A stretch of 64,000 nucleotides of DNA from a virus. The translations under genes and the position numbers were made by a program. The stretch spans positions 1-64,000 of IMG/VR virus record IMGVR_UViG_3300034418_007243. One strand, 5' to 3'. This document shows, in pieces, positions 22,761 through 32,075 of the stretch; within the stretch, counting starts at the first letter, position 1, and each line of letters begins with the position of its first letter. The notes under the pieces are model-generated. The model saw only the letters and a program-made list of their open reading frames with translations, did no database searches and was not told where the DNA came from.

Positions 22761-22792
22761 AAAGGGAGGGTTTAAAAGCCTTCCCTTTTTTT
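22761..22792 (+). terminator. Intrinsic terminator after the capsid gene
   Basis: AAAGGGAGG pairs with CCTTCCCTTT with one bulge and a loop of about 9 bases, followed by a run of T. It separates the capsid unit from the following structural genes. Confidence 0.8.
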
Positions 22793-22828
22793 AGTCAGAA
22801 TAATAAACCAACTTAAAACAATTTTAAA

Positions 22829-23962
22829 ATGCCAAGACGTAAAAAAACAGAAAACGTTGCTGGAGAAACAGTTAAAGTAACTGGATTACCTGAAGCATCA
22901 ACTGTCACAGTAGAAATTCCTGAAACATTGGATGTCCTAGAACCAATTGAAAAAAAGAAAGTGACTATAAAAGATATCTTATCTAAAGTAGGAAAAATAC
23001 AAATTAAACCTTACATAGATCCTAATTCAGAAAATATGGGTCTTGAAGATTATAGAATGGTTGTTTTTCCTGGAGTTACTCATGAAGAGCAGTTAGCTGC
23101 TATAGAAAGAAATGGAGTTGTTAGATATATTACAGGTCTTGATGAATTTGCAACAGAAGTACAGAATATTCCTGATACTTCACAAAAAAAAGCAATCATT
23201 AAGAATATTAGAATTGTTGTAGCTGATTTAGAACAAAGATTAGCTACTAATGTGCTTAATATTGATGACGCAGACTTTTGGAACAAGGTAACTTTACTTA
23301 GACCAGAAAACATTAAATTTTGGGAAAAAATAACTATGAAAGTTGGTAATGAACCCGTTCATCTCAGTCCTTTAAAAGATCCGTATGATCTTATTAAATT
23401 AATGGCAATTGAAGCTGGAGGGTTTGATCTTATTGCAAAAAGCTATGAAGATGCTCAAGCAAAAGCAAAACCACCAAAATTTTATTTAGATAAAGAAACA
23501 CAAACAGTATCTACTAAAACTATTTACAAAAAATTACGTAACAGAGCTATTAGACATCTTGATGAGCTTTATAGTAAGAATCCTAAAAAACTTCTTTATG
23601 TTACTAAAGTAGTAGATGCAAACAGTTCTACATATAAAACACATACGCCAATTGATATTTTATATGAGGCGTGTGATGAGTATATTGCAGGTAATAGTGG
23701 AGAAAAACCTAAAGTATCTGCTCAAAGATTTATAGATACTTGCTCTTTAGATATGGAAACCGTAAAACTAAAAGCTTTAGTTAAAGATGCTTCATTCTTT
23801 AGAATGATTAGTTTAAAACCAGACGGTATGTTATATCATACTAAATCATCAGCTTTATTAGGAAGAAATGTAGCTGACGTAGTTGAGTTTTTAAAGAATC
23901 CTTTGAATGAAGATTTATTAGTAAAACTTTTAGGTGAAGTTGAATCACTTTGGAATTCTTAA
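22829..23962 (+). CDS. Structural protein downstream of the capsid gene
   Basis: A 377-residue product with a disordered Lys/Pro/Thr-rich N-terminus (about 1-45), a helical middle and a basic region (KKLRNRAIRHLDELYSKNPK). GLEDYRMVVFPGVTHEEQL and DADFWNKVTLLRPENIKFWEKI look conserved. No family was recognised. Position between capsid protein and connector suggests a minor head or head-completion protein. An ordinary AT-rich leader with AACCAACTTAAAACAATT precedes its ATG. Confidence 0.55.
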   Translation: MPRRKKTENVAGETVKVTGLPEASTVTVEIPETLDVLEPIEKKKVTIKDILSKVGKIQIKPYIDPNSENMGLEDYRMVVFPGVTHEEQLAAIERNGVVRYITGLDEFATEVQNIPDTSQKKAIIKNIRIVVADLEQRLATNVLNIDDADFWNKVTLLRPENIKFWEKITMKVGNEPVHLSPLKDPYDLIKLMAIEAGGFDLIAKSYEDAQAKAKPPKFYLDKETQTVSTKTIYKKLRNRAIRHLDELYSKNPKKLLYVTKVVDANSSTYKTHTPIDILYEACDEYIAGNSGEKPKVSAQRFIDTCSLDMETVKLKALVKDASFFRMISLKPDGMLYHTKSSALLGRNVADVVEFLKNPLNEDLLVKLLGEVESLWNS

Positions 23963-23968
23963 TGATAA

Positions 23969-24673
23969 ATGGATAACGCTACTATTCAAATAAAAATACA
24001 GCAAAGGCTAAATAAATTAGCTAGTCAAGATTATGATAATATTGAATGTTGGCAAATAGTTGAAGCATTTAATAAAGGTCAAGTAACTTGGTCTAGAAGA
24101 CAACTGCATGGAATAAACACTAAACAAGAAGGTGATGAACAGTCTAAAAGAAGGATTGATGACATGCAAGTCTTACTTACAGAACTGACTGTTAATTTTA
24201 ATAACAAAGATTTGTTTGTAGAAGTTCCCGCTTTGCCTGATAATTATTTTGAATGGAAAAGAATTACCGTAGATGCTACAGATGAATGTTGTGATGAACC
24301 AAGAAAAATGGTTGTTTATCTAGCAGAACAAGGTAACGTAGATGAATTACTAAGGGATAAAAATAAACAACCTAGTTTTTTATGGGCTGAAACTTTCTGC
24401 ACTCTTCAAAATAATACAATAAGGGTTTATACAAATAATGAATTTTCTGTTGAAACAGGAAAACTTTATTACTATAGACAACCTAGAAGAATACAGATTT
24501 TAGGATGTTCTGATCCTTATACTCAATTAGTATCAACAGCAAATGTAGAATGTGAATTTAAAGATGATATTATTGAGTTGCTTATTGATGAAGCTGTTAA
24601 AATTTTAGCTGGAGATATTGAATCATTTAATATACAACAGATTGCTACGCAAGAAGTTGAAGGTAATAATTAA
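23969..24673 (+). CDS. Head-tail connector (neck/ring) protein
   Basis: The 234-residue product begins with a helix (IQIKIQQRLNKLASQDYDNI) and a WQIVEAFNKGQ segment. A beta-rich part follows (NYFEWKRITVDATDECC, TIRVYTNNEFSVETGKLYYY), and it ends in the helix DDIIELLIDEAVKILAGDIE. This sandwich of strands between helices is the usual layout of connector ring proteins that bind under the portal. It starts 6 bases after the preceding gene. Confidence 0.55.
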   Translation: MDNATIQIKIQQRLNKLASQDYDNIECWQIVEAFNKGQVTWSRRQLHGINTKQEGDEQSKRRIDDMQVLLTELTVNFNNKDLFVEVPALPDNYFEWKRITVDATDECCDEPRKMVVYLAEQGNVDELLRDKNKQPSFLWAETFCTLQNNTIRVYTNNEFSVETGKLYYYRQPRRIQILGCSDPYTQLVSTANVECEFKDDIIELLIDEAVKILAGDIESFNIQQIATQEVEGNN

Positions 24674-24675
24674 TT

Positions 24676-25137
24676 ATGAAACAAAGAATGCTTAAAACAG
24701 GAGCTGTATCTGTATCACAACCATCTATCTTTAGACAACCTAGTCAACAAATGGTTTCTTTAGATGATAAGTTAGCAGATTGTATTTCAGATATGTTAGA
24801 TGCTGCACCTGCTTTTCATAGGTTACATTTAAAAGTTACTGGACCTGGTTCTTTTGCACAACATAAAGCTTTAAATGAGTTATATGATGCATTGCCTGGA
24901 TTAGTAGACACAGTTGCTGAGAGTTATCAAGGAGCTGCAGAAACTATTTTAAATTATCCACTATCTCAAAGTTTAAACTTTCAGACTGTGGAAGAAGCTA
25001 TAAGTTATATACGTATGAAGTATGATTATCTTACTGAAATACAAAATGTTATGCCTTATAGTGAAATTGTCAATGACATAGATATGATAAAAACGTTATT
25101 TAATGCAACTAAGTATAAGTTGCTATTCTTAAAATAA
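24676..25137 (+). CDS. Dps/ferritin-like four-helix protein (DUF5856-like)
   Basis: In the 153-residue product SLDDKLADCISDMLDAAPAF leads into HRLHLKVTGPGSFAQHKAL, NELYDALPGLVDTVAESYQG. H48, H51, H63, D78 and E82 are spaced like the ferroxidase ligands of Dps-type proteins on helices A and B, with LHLKVTG corresponding to the H-x-x-x-x-G turn. I recall such phage proteins as the DUF5856 family. Iron binding or DNA protection is possible, but a purely structural role cannot be excluded. It sits between connector and abundant tail gene, so the product may be in the virion. Confidence 0.65.
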   Translation: MKQRMLKTGAVSVSQPSIFRQPSQQMVSLDDKLADCISDMLDAAPAFHRLHLKVTGPGSFAQHKALNELYDALPGLVDTVAESYQGAAETILNYPLSQSLNFQTVEEAISYIRMKYDYLTEIQNVMPYSEIVNDIDMIKTLFNATKYKLLFLK

Positions 25138-25171
25138 GTTATGTTATCTGTTGTTGTCTCTGATAATTTTT

Positions 25172-25180
25172 GTATATTAT
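25172..25180 (+). promoter_or_regulatory. Candidate right-arm promoter element GTATATTAT
   Basis: TAATTTTTGTATATTATAGT lies 41 bases before the ATG at 25222, in an 84-base gap ahead of an abundant structural gene with its own terminator. Confidence 0.4.
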
Positions 25181-25221
25181 AGTATATTTATTTATTTGTT
25201 TATTTATAAAATTTTTAGAAA

Positions 25222-26634
25222 ATGGCTTATTTTAATCACGCTTTTCGCAAATCTTATATTTGTACTGGTACAAATATATCAGGTTCAAATACTCCAGAAG
25301 AACCTAATACTACAGGAGGACTTATTGTTACAGCTGGGGTAAATACTTATCAACTTTCAGAACCTGGATCAACACTTGCTAAACCTGGTATTTTAGGTAT
25401 TTTTGATGCTGATACGTATCTTTCATACAGTGCTGTTGATCAAATGAATTGTTGCAAAATTATTATTGCAGGGTCTTCTCTTAAAACAAAAGACATGCAA
25501 GCAATGCATGGAGGTTACTTAGAAAGTAGTAAATCAAAAGTTATCAATCCAAAATATGTTTCTAAGTTTTGGAATGTTACTGCTCAACCTGGTTTTCAAT
25601 CTCAAACTTTAATTGGTGCAGCTCCTGTAGACTCTCCAAATGATACAGCAGATTGTCAAAAAGATTTTCTTTGTAATGAAACTTATTATTTGAGACTTGA
25701 TATTAAAGGAACAGCTCCTTTAAGATTTGCTCACCATAATATTTATCATACAGTAGATGCTTATACAGGTTGTTGTGATGATCCTGCAACACCTACTAAT
25801 GTAGATGCAGGTATTGTTTATGCAAAATGGGGACAAGCTATTGCTGATAGCCCATATCTTAAAGACTTTGTAATGCCTATTCTACTTATTACAGTAGGTG
25901 GTGTATCACAAGCATTTTATGCAACTGCTGAACAAGCAACTGCTGATGGTTTACCTGGTTCTCTTTTAATTTCTGATTATCTTGCAAGCCCAACAACTTG
26001 GCCTTCAGATGGTGGTAACCAAGCAGGTCTTCTTCTTAAAGGTGCTTACGAAGATACTAAGTTTGGAGATTGTACTTTCCAACCTTCTGATTTCTATGGT
26101 AAAAACCCACTACAAATTTTTGCTTCTGAAGTAGATCTTAATGGTGATCCATGTGAATTTGAAGGAACTTGTGTAACTAGATATTGTCAAGGTAAAATGG
26201 CAGATACTTTAGGAGAAACTGTTCTTAGAGAAATTATTATTTCTGAATCTTACTTGCAAAACTTCTTATCTACTGATTTAAGAATCAGAGAGATTACGCA
26301 AGGAACAGGTATGATTGATATTGTAGATAGAAATAGACTTTATCATAAAGCATATTTATTACACTCAGTACCAAGATTTAATAATCCAAGCGGAACATTT
26401 GACAATGATCAATATCTTGTTGAAGTTGCATTCCCAAGTTCTTATGTAAACGGTGAACTTATTATTGATCTTATAGGAGACAATGGAAATAAAGCATACG
26501 ATGCTTTCCTTCTTCAAATTCAAGGCTGGTTAAATAATTGCGGTAATAATTGTGCTACAATTACAGTTGAGAACGGAGAAGCTGAATGTGAAGATCTTGA
26601 TTATACTGATTCATCTTATCCACAAATACTATAA
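25222..26634 (+). CDS. Abundant structural protein (head decoration, tail or fibre base)
   Basis: The 470-residue product has its own promoter-like element and terminator, so high expression is likely. It is beta-rich, with scattered cysteine pairs (DQMNCCKIII, TGCCDDPATP, GNNCATITVENGEAECEDL). Segments such as YYLRLDIKGTAPLRFAHHNI and VMPILLITVGGVSQ are typical of phage structural proteins. I cannot assign it to tail tube, sheath or decoration protein by eye. The cysteine pattern links it to the fibre cluster that follows. Confidence 0.6.
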   Translation: MAYFNHAFRKSYICTGTNISGSNTPEEPNTTGGLIVTAGVNTYQLSEPGSTLAKPGILGIFDADTYLSYSAVDQMNCCKIIIAGSSLKTKDMQAMHGGYLESSKSKVINPKYVSKFWNVTAQPGFQSQTLIGAAPVDSPNDTADCQKDFLCNETYYLRLDIKGTAPLRFAHHNIYHTVDAYTGCCDDPATPTNVDAGIVYAKWGQAIADSPYLKDFVMPILLITVGGVSQAFYATAEQATADGLPGSLLISDYLASPTTWPSDGGNQAGLLLKGAYEDTKFGDCTFQPSDFYGKNPLQIFASEVDLNGDPCEFEGTCVTRYCQGKMADTLGETVLREIIISESYLQNFLSTDLRIREITQGTGMIDIVDRNRLYHKAYLLHSVPRFNNPSGTFDNDQYLVEVAFPSSYVNGELIIDLIGDNGNKAYDAFLLQIQGWLNNCGNNCATITVENGEAECEDLDYTDSSYPQIL

Positions 26635-26667
26635 TAGTTTTAGCATATAATTTGTATTTAGATTAAT

Positions 26668-26698
26668 GGGAGTGGAGTTTATACTCCCTCCCTTTTTT
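26668..26698 (+). terminator. Intrinsic terminator after the abundant structural gene
   Basis: GGGAGT (26668-26673) pairs with ACTCCC (26683-26688), followed by TCCCTTTTTT. Confidence 0.75.
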
Positions 26699-26711
26699 AA
26701 TTTTAATTAAC

Positions 26712-27266
26712 ATGGCACAACACAAATTAAGCGTAGAAGCTCCTGATACTTTAAATACTTTTATCTTACGTCTAGTAGATACAAGTGTTTATGATCCTAA
26801 TATGGCTGTAGATTGTCCAATATTGGAAATAACTTTGCCAGGATTTACTCATCCTGTACAGTTTACTACACCTGATATTACAACAGGATTTATTAAAAAC
26901 TTTACTGCTTGTGATTTAGAGATTCAAACAGCTAATTGCGCTACACAATATAATGACATACCTGATGGTATATACGTTATAAAATATAGTGTTAGTCCAA
27001 ATGATGTGGTATACGTAGAGTATAACCATTTAAGGATTACCAAAGCTCTTGTAAGATATCAAGAAATTCTTTGTGATATTGATGTAGCAGCTTGTGATCC
27101 TACAGATGAAATAAGAAAAAAATTAGATTCATTAGCTTTAATCAAATCTTATTTGGAAGCGGCAAAAGCTAAAGTAGAAACTTGCCATGAACCTCAAAAA
27201 GGCATGGAACTGTTTAGTTATGCAAAAAAACTTTTAGATAAATTTGAATGTAAAAGCTGTCATTAA
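26712..27266 (+). CDS. Conserved tail-region protein, 184 aa
   Basis: The N-terminal two thirds are beta-rich (LNTFILRLVDTSVYDPNMAV, LEITLPGFTHPVQF, DGIYVIKYSVSPNDVVYVEY). The last third is a helical bundle (DEIRKKLDSLALIKSYLEAA) ending in a CKSCH motif. The phrase IY-x-I-KYSVSPND and YNHLR recurs in my memory of Bacteroidota phage tail genes. It opens the cysteine-rich operon of 26.7-34.4 kb. Function: probable adaptor for the fibres. Confidence 0.55.
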   Translation: MAQHKLSVEAPDTLNTFILRLVDTSVYDPNMAVDCPILEITLPGFTHPVQFTTPDITTGFIKNFTACDLEIQTANCATQYNDIPDGIYVIKYSVSPNDVVYVEYNHLRITKALVRYQEILCDIDVAACDPTDEIRKKLDSLALIKSYLEAAKAKVETCHEPQKGMELFSYAKKLLDKFECKSCH

Positions 27267-27278
27267 AAACCAACAAAT

Positions 27279-27467
27279 ATGGCTGTATGTAATAATTGCG
27301 GAAAAAAATTAGGATGCGGATGTCAAAAAAGAACAAGTCCTAAAGGAACATCTTGTTGTGCAAGTTGTGTAACAAGTGTTATTCAAAAAGAATCTGTTAC
27401 TATAACTAAAACAACAGATACACCAGCTGTAAGTGACATTAAAGTCACTACATATATTAAAAAATAA
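27279..27467 (+). CDS. Small cysteine-rich protein, 62 aa
   Basis: The product begins AVCNNCGKKLGCGCQKRTSP and continues CCASCVTSVI before a Thr/Lys-rich tail, giving eight cysteines in about 30 residues. Two CxxC knuckles suggest a zinc-bound or disulfide-knotted miniprotein. The CGCQ/CGCND core resembles the N-terminal anchor of the fibre proteins at 32075 and 32980. It starts 12 bases after the preceding gene and ends 5 bases before the next. Confidence 0.6.
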   Translation: MAVCNNCGKKLGCGCQKRTSPKGTSCCASCVTSVIQKESVTITKTTDTPAVSDIKVTTYIKK

Positions 27468-27472
27468 TGTAA

Positions 27473-29425
27473 ATGGCCGAAATAAATTACGGAAATCCAT
27501 GTAATAATTGTCCAGATGGTTATACTTGGGACCCACAGTTAGAAGAATGTGTTTTAGTAGAAACAGTTCCTGCTTTATATTCAGGTACTTTATTAAGTGT
27601 TGATAAAGCTGTTGTAAATGCTGGTTATAGTATTGGTGGTGTAAGGCTTTATGCTCCTATAGGTGCTAGTCAAATACCTATTACAAGAATAGGTACTAAT
27701 AATACTACTTTTACACTTGTAGATAATTTATTGAATCCTATTCCAATACACAGTACTGTAAGAAACAGTTTGTGGGGAACAATGACTCCTGGTTGTGATC
27801 CAACAGGTTCTCCAACTTTTGGTGGTAGATTAAATACAGTTGGTGTTTGGGCGCCAGGTATTCCTGATGGTCAAGAGCTTTGTTTTGAATTTTGTGTAAC
27901 AATAGAAGAAGGAGAGAATACACAAAAATGTATTGGTATTGCTGGAGATAATTCAGTTAAATTTTCTATAAATGGTGTTCTATTTGTAGATATTACTGCG
28001 GCTAATAATGCTCAAACAAGACCTTTTAATTACTGGCATGTTTTTCCTATTGATTTACCACCAGGCCAACATATAATTACATTATGCGGAACTAATATAT
28101 CAAGCGATGCTTCTTTTGGAGCTGAGATATATGATATAACATATAATGGATTTATAACAACTCTTTTAGATCCTGATAATGCTACTGTTCCTACTTGTGG
28201 TAATGTACCAGGAGATATAGAACCTTATTTGCTTTTTTCAACTTTAGATATGGTTGGAAAAAATGTTCCTGATCCTAATAATCCTGGTGAGTGGTCTTGT
28301 CCTGATGATCCAACTGATCCTTATGAATTAAACTCTTGTGATGGCACACCTGATTGTGTAAGAACATTAACAGCAGTTCCTGAAGAATGTTGCTATAGAG
28401 TAAAAGACTGTGAATCAGAAGATGAGTTTATAATTAAGATAAATGCCGAATGTACATCTCAAATACAAGTTTTAACTGTAGGAAGTGTTTGGACATTTGA
28501 GCTAACAGATTTAGCATGTGAATTACCTCCTTTAATTGATGGTAAATGTTATGAAGTTATAGGTTTTGAAAACCCTTGTAGTGAAACAGAAAATATATGT
28601 TATTACTGTCCTGTACAAGAAAGATTAACTTGTGATGATTGCAATCCTTGTTATAAATGTACTAATTGTAATGATGAAACAGAAATAATTTATTTTAAAT
28701 GGGGTGCTCCTCCAACAGCACCTTTAAATACAGATTTAATACATACTTTTGAGTATGCTCCAGAAAAATGCTGGTCTTGCGAAGAAATCCAATCAGGTTG
28801 TGTTCCTCCAGGAGTAGTTGAACAGTATACGTACGAGGTGTGTTCAAATTTACCTTTTGAAATAGATACTATTTTATCTGATTTAGTTTTAAATACAGGA
28901 ACTTATACTTATGAGTTTTATATAGATTCTGCACATACTACTTCATGGACAGGTAATACTGTAAGTTGGATGCCTCCATATCCTGTAGATTATGAAGGAC
29001 CTATTGAAACATTATATGTATTAATATATCAAGAAGGATGCAATACACCTGCAGAAGTTGTTTTAAATCTAGTATGGACAAATCCTTTAGAATGCGCTGA
29101 AAATTGTACTAATCCTAGAGTAGGAGATAGTATAGCGCAAATATGTGTATGTCAAGGTAACACTATAGACTTAACTCAATATAATACACTTCTGGCAAGT
29201 CCTACACATCCTTATTTTTCACTTTTTGTTTATGAGTGGTATACAGATCAAACTTTATCATCATTAGTACCTGATCCAACAAATGTAACAGTTTATGCTG
29301 TACCTATTACTTATTATCTAAAAGTGTCTTATGAAGCTTGTCAAAACTTGTGGTTCTCTGATGGTTCATTACAAGTAGTACAAATTCCAGATACTAATGA
29401 AAATTGTTTAGAAGTCTGTATATAA
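27473..29425 (+). CDS. Cysteine-rich tail fibre / adhesin with sugar-binding-like domain
   Basis: Residues 1-30 hold a cysteine motif (GNPCNNCPDGYTWDPQLEEC). Residues about 35-240 form a beta-sandwich with GDNSVKFSINGVLFVDI, reminiscent of PA14 or carbohydrate-binding modules. The C-terminal 400 residues carry many cysteine pairs (CCYRVKDCESEDEF, TCDDCNPCYKCTNC) and Ig-like strands. At 650 residues with no transmembrane segment it is a probable host-binding fibre. The head-domain assignment is tentative. Confidence 0.55.
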   Translation: MAEINYGNPCNNCPDGYTWDPQLEECVLVETVPALYSGTLLSVDKAVVNAGYSIGGVRLYAPIGASQIPITRIGTNNTTFTLVDNLLNPIPIHSTVRNSLWGTMTPGCDPTGSPTFGGRLNTVGVWAPGIPDGQELCFEFCVTIEEGENTQKCIGIAGDNSVKFSINGVLFVDITAANNAQTRPFNYWHVFPIDLPPGQHIITLCGTNISSDASFGAEIYDITYNGFITTLLDPDNATVPTCGNVPGDIEPYLLFSTLDMVGKNVPDPNNPGEWSCPDDPTDPYELNSCDGTPDCVRTLTAVPEECCYRVKDCESEDEFIIKINAECTSQIQVLTVGSVWTFELTDLACELPPLIDGKCYEVIGFENPCSETENICYYCPVQERLTCDDCNPCYKCTNCNDETEIIYFKWGAPPTAPLNTDLIHTFEYAPEKCWSCEEIQSGCVPPGVVEQYTYEVCSNLPFEIDTILSDLVLNTGTYTYEFYIDSAHTTSWTGNTVSWMPPYPVDYEGPIETLYVLIYQEGCNTPAEVVLNLVWTNPLECAENCTNPRVGDSIAQICVCQGNTIDLTQYNTLLASPTHPYFSLFVYEWYTDQTLSSLVPDPTNVTVYAVPITYYLKVSYEACQNLWFSDGSLQVVQIPDTNENCLEVCI

Positions 29426-29435
29426 AATATAAATC

Positions 29436-30446
29436 ATGAATATTCCATCTACCGTAGGGTGTAATGAAGCCCCAATATTTTCAGTAGCAGATATAATAGA
29501 GTCTTTTGATTCCTGTCCTATATGTACAGAAATATGCTGGCAAGTAGTAGATTGTGAAGATCCTGAATATGTAATTTGTACTTCAGAACAAGCAGGAGCT
29601 AATGCAGCATTATGGAATTTATTTGTTGGTAGAATATTAAAATTCCAAGATCCTTTTGATGAAACAATAACTAGATGCGGATATGTTACAGAAGGAAGAT
29701 GTGTTGCTTTACCTTGTGATTTTATAGACATTCCAACAATAGATTGTTTTGATACATGTGAAGAGTGTTTGCCTCAAACACCTGTTGTAGTAACTGATTT
29801 TACACAAAGAAGTGTTTATCCCGGATATAATACTCCAGCTTGTAGACCAGATGTTTATGATAAAACAAAATGTAATTGGTCTGAGATATTATATCAAGAA
29901 ATGGCTAGTAAAAGATATGGTATAGATTTTTGCTGTACTGTAGACAGTAATAAGTGGATAATTAAAAATGAATTGATTGATTTTGCTGCAGTTACTGATT
30001 CTTCTTATTCTAATCCTATTTCTTGTAATTGTTATTTTTATACTTTTTATAATTATAATGATGTTGAATCAGGTATCATATCTAGTATTAGCACAGTTAA
30101 TTGTAACGGAGATTCAATTAGTAAAACTTTAAATCCTCCAAGTGCTTTTGTACTTTGTCAAACAGAAGAGCAACATGCTGCAGGAAATTATATTGATGTT
30201 AGTGAAATAGTTAAAGGAGAATTATGTTGCAATAATGCCGCTGAACCTAACTGCTGTAAAAAAGTTATTGTTACTGGTGTAGGAAAAGATATAACTTTTG
30301 GATATACTAATTGTGAAACAGGAGAATATGTAACTGTATCTATTGGTTTAGGTAATATAGTTATACTTAATAATTTTGATATGTGTGCTCCTTATGAAGC
30401 AGTTGGTGTTACTATAGAGTTTCCATTAGAAATAATTGACCCTTAA
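29436..30446 (+). CDS. Cysteine-rich tail structural protein, 336 aa
   Basis: More than 20 cysteines are spread through the chain, including SFDSCPICTEICWQVVDCED, FDTCEECLPQ and ELCCNNAAEPNCCKKVIVTG. The middle contains YPGYNTPACRPDVYDKTKCN, then WSEILYQEMASKRYGIDFCC, which is helical and may be a docking segment. No enzyme motif is visible. Its place between two fibre genes points to a fibre base or connector role. Confidence 0.5.
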   Translation: MNIPSTVGCNEAPIFSVADIIESFDSCPICTEICWQVVDCEDPEYVICTSEQAGANAALWNLFVGRILKFQDPFDETITRCGYVTEGRCVALPCDFIDIPTIDCFDTCEECLPQTPVVVTDFTQRSVYPGYNTPACRPDVYDKTKCNWSEILYQEMASKRYGIDFCCTVDSNKWIIKNELIDFAAVTDSSYSNPISCNCYFYTFYNYNDVESGIISSISTVNCNGDSISKTLNPPSAFVLCQTEEQHAAGNYIDVSEIVKGELCCNNAAEPNCCKKVIVTGVGKDITFGYTNCETGEYVTVSIGLGNIVILNNFDMCAPYEAVGVTIEFPLEIIDP

Positions 30447-30521
30447 ACAAATAGGAAAAGAGTAAAAAAATGTTTATATTATTAATAGCAGTCAATATCT
30501 GTAAAAAATATATTTTAAAAT

Positions 30522-32075
30522 ATGAAACCTACTAATATATACAAGCATGGGTGTGACCCAATTTCATCAAACTGTGTTATTTGGCAAGGTCCAGATATAG
30601 ATTGTATTAACTTATGTAAAGGAGATAACATAAGCACAGTAGTATATAATTTAGCTACTGAGCTTTGTACTTTAATGGATACTTTTAAGATTACTAACTA
30701 TGATCTTTCTTGTTTAAACCTTCTTCCTTGTGAGCCTAAAGACTTTCAAAGTCTTATTCAACTTCTTATAGATAAAGTATGTACTTGTTGTGATGTAACC
30801 CCTGTGCCTGATCCTGGAACGGGAACTTTAGGATGTCCTGATTGTGAAGTTCCTATATGTTCTGTATTTTATTATACAAATCCTCAAGGAGATACAGTTA
30901 CCTCAATGCAATTAACAGATTATGTTCAAGCTATAGGTAATAAAGTTTGCTCAATTGTATCACAAATTGCTACTATAAATCTTACTTTAGATAATCATGA
31001 AAATAGAATTCAAGCTTTAGAGGGCGGGAGTTCTGGAGGAGGTAGTGGGGGAACAACACTTCCAACAGTTACTCCTTGCTCTGAAATAAATTTACCACCA
31101 GAACAAGCTCAACTAGATGTAGCATTACAACAATTAATGGATCAATATTGTACTTTTGTAAATATTGTTGGTAAACCTTTAGATATTTATGCAAGTTTAG
31201 CTTTTCAATGTACAGGTTTATCTGTATTACCACAATTAGCTAATCCTGCATCTAATATGAATGCTATAACAGGATGGGAATCTGCACCTAGTACTTTAGA
31301 AGATAGTTTTAGAAATATGTGGTTAACTATTTGCGATATGAGAACTGCAATAGTAAACCTTAATAATAATTGTTGTGATACAGGATGTGATACAGTAATA
31401 ATTACTGCAGTAGCACAAAGAAATGCTACAACATCTTCAACAATAGAAATAATTTTTTCAGGAACTATTCCATCAATGTATCAAGATTGTGCAGGAGGTT
31501 CTTCTATAACTATTACAGATAGTGCTGGTGGTACAGTAACTTATTCTAATCAACTAGTTGTTGCTGCTGTTGGTAATCCTGCAGGATTATCATTTCCTTT
31601 AGCATCTGCACCAGGAATTAATCCTTCATTACAATTAACAGTAACTACTACTGCTTGTTCTGAAGCACCTTCTTTAGGAACAACTTGTCAAAATGTAATA
31701 GTATCAACAGTAGGTCCTGAAGGTCTTTGCCCAACATTACAAATAAATGTTGCAACTATAAATACAAACAGTTCTGCAGATTGGGTTATAACTAATAGTA
31801 TACCTACTAGCAATTTACCATTGACGTATGAATTAAATGTTTATGATCAAGCAGGTCTTGTTTTAATTCAACAACAAACTATAAATGTTACTACGTCATA
31901 TGCTTCTCAAACAGGTACTATTACAGGGTTAACACAAAATGAGACATATCAGTTCTTTTTACAATTAACCGGAGGCACATATTCTCCTTGTCCTGCTGTT
32001 ACTTTCTTAGTTCCTGGTGGTCCTTGTGAGCCTTGTGAAATTGGTCAAATAACAATAACTGAAAACCCAGCATAA
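30522..32075 (+). CDS. Fibre protein with shared N-terminal anchor and Ig/FN3-like domains
   Basis: The N-terminus (KPTNIYKHGCDPISSNCVIW then QGPDIDCINLCKGDNIST) is an anchor module seen again in the 32075 and 32980 products. A Gly/Ser linker (GGSSGGGSGG) lies near residue 169. Two repeats of a helical C-x-x-x-x-x-L-I-Q-L-L unit surround the linker (FQSLIQLLIDKVCTCC; LDVALQQLMDQYCTF). The C-terminal half is Thr/Ser-rich with two Ig- or FN3-like domains. I recall the anchor from environmental Bacteroidota phages. The stop overlaps the next ATG by one base (TAATG). Confidence 0.6.
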   Translation: MKPTNIYKHGCDPISSNCVIWQGPDIDCINLCKGDNISTVVYNLATELCTLMDTFKITNYDLSCLNLLPCEPKDFQSLIQLLIDKVCTCCDVTPVPDPGTGTLGCPDCEVPICSVFYYTNPQGDTVTSMQLTDYVQAIGNKVCSIVSQIATINLTLDNHENRIQALEGGSSGGGSGGTTLPTVTPCSEINLPPEQAQLDVALQQLMDQYCTFVNIVGKPLDIYASLAFQCTGLSVLPQLANPASNMNAITGWESAPSTLEDSFRNMWLTICDMRTAIVNLNNNCCDTGCDTVIITAVAQRNATTSSTIEIIFSGTIPSMYQDCAGGSSITITDSAGGTVTYSNQLVVAAVGNPAGLSFPLASAPGINPSLQLTVTTTACSEAPSLGTTCQNVIVSTVGPEGLCPTLQINVATINTNSSADWVITNSIPTSNLPLTYELNVYDQAGLVLIQQQTINVTTSYASQTGTITGLTQNETYQFFLQLTGGTYSPCPAVTFLVPGGPCEPCEIGQITITENPA

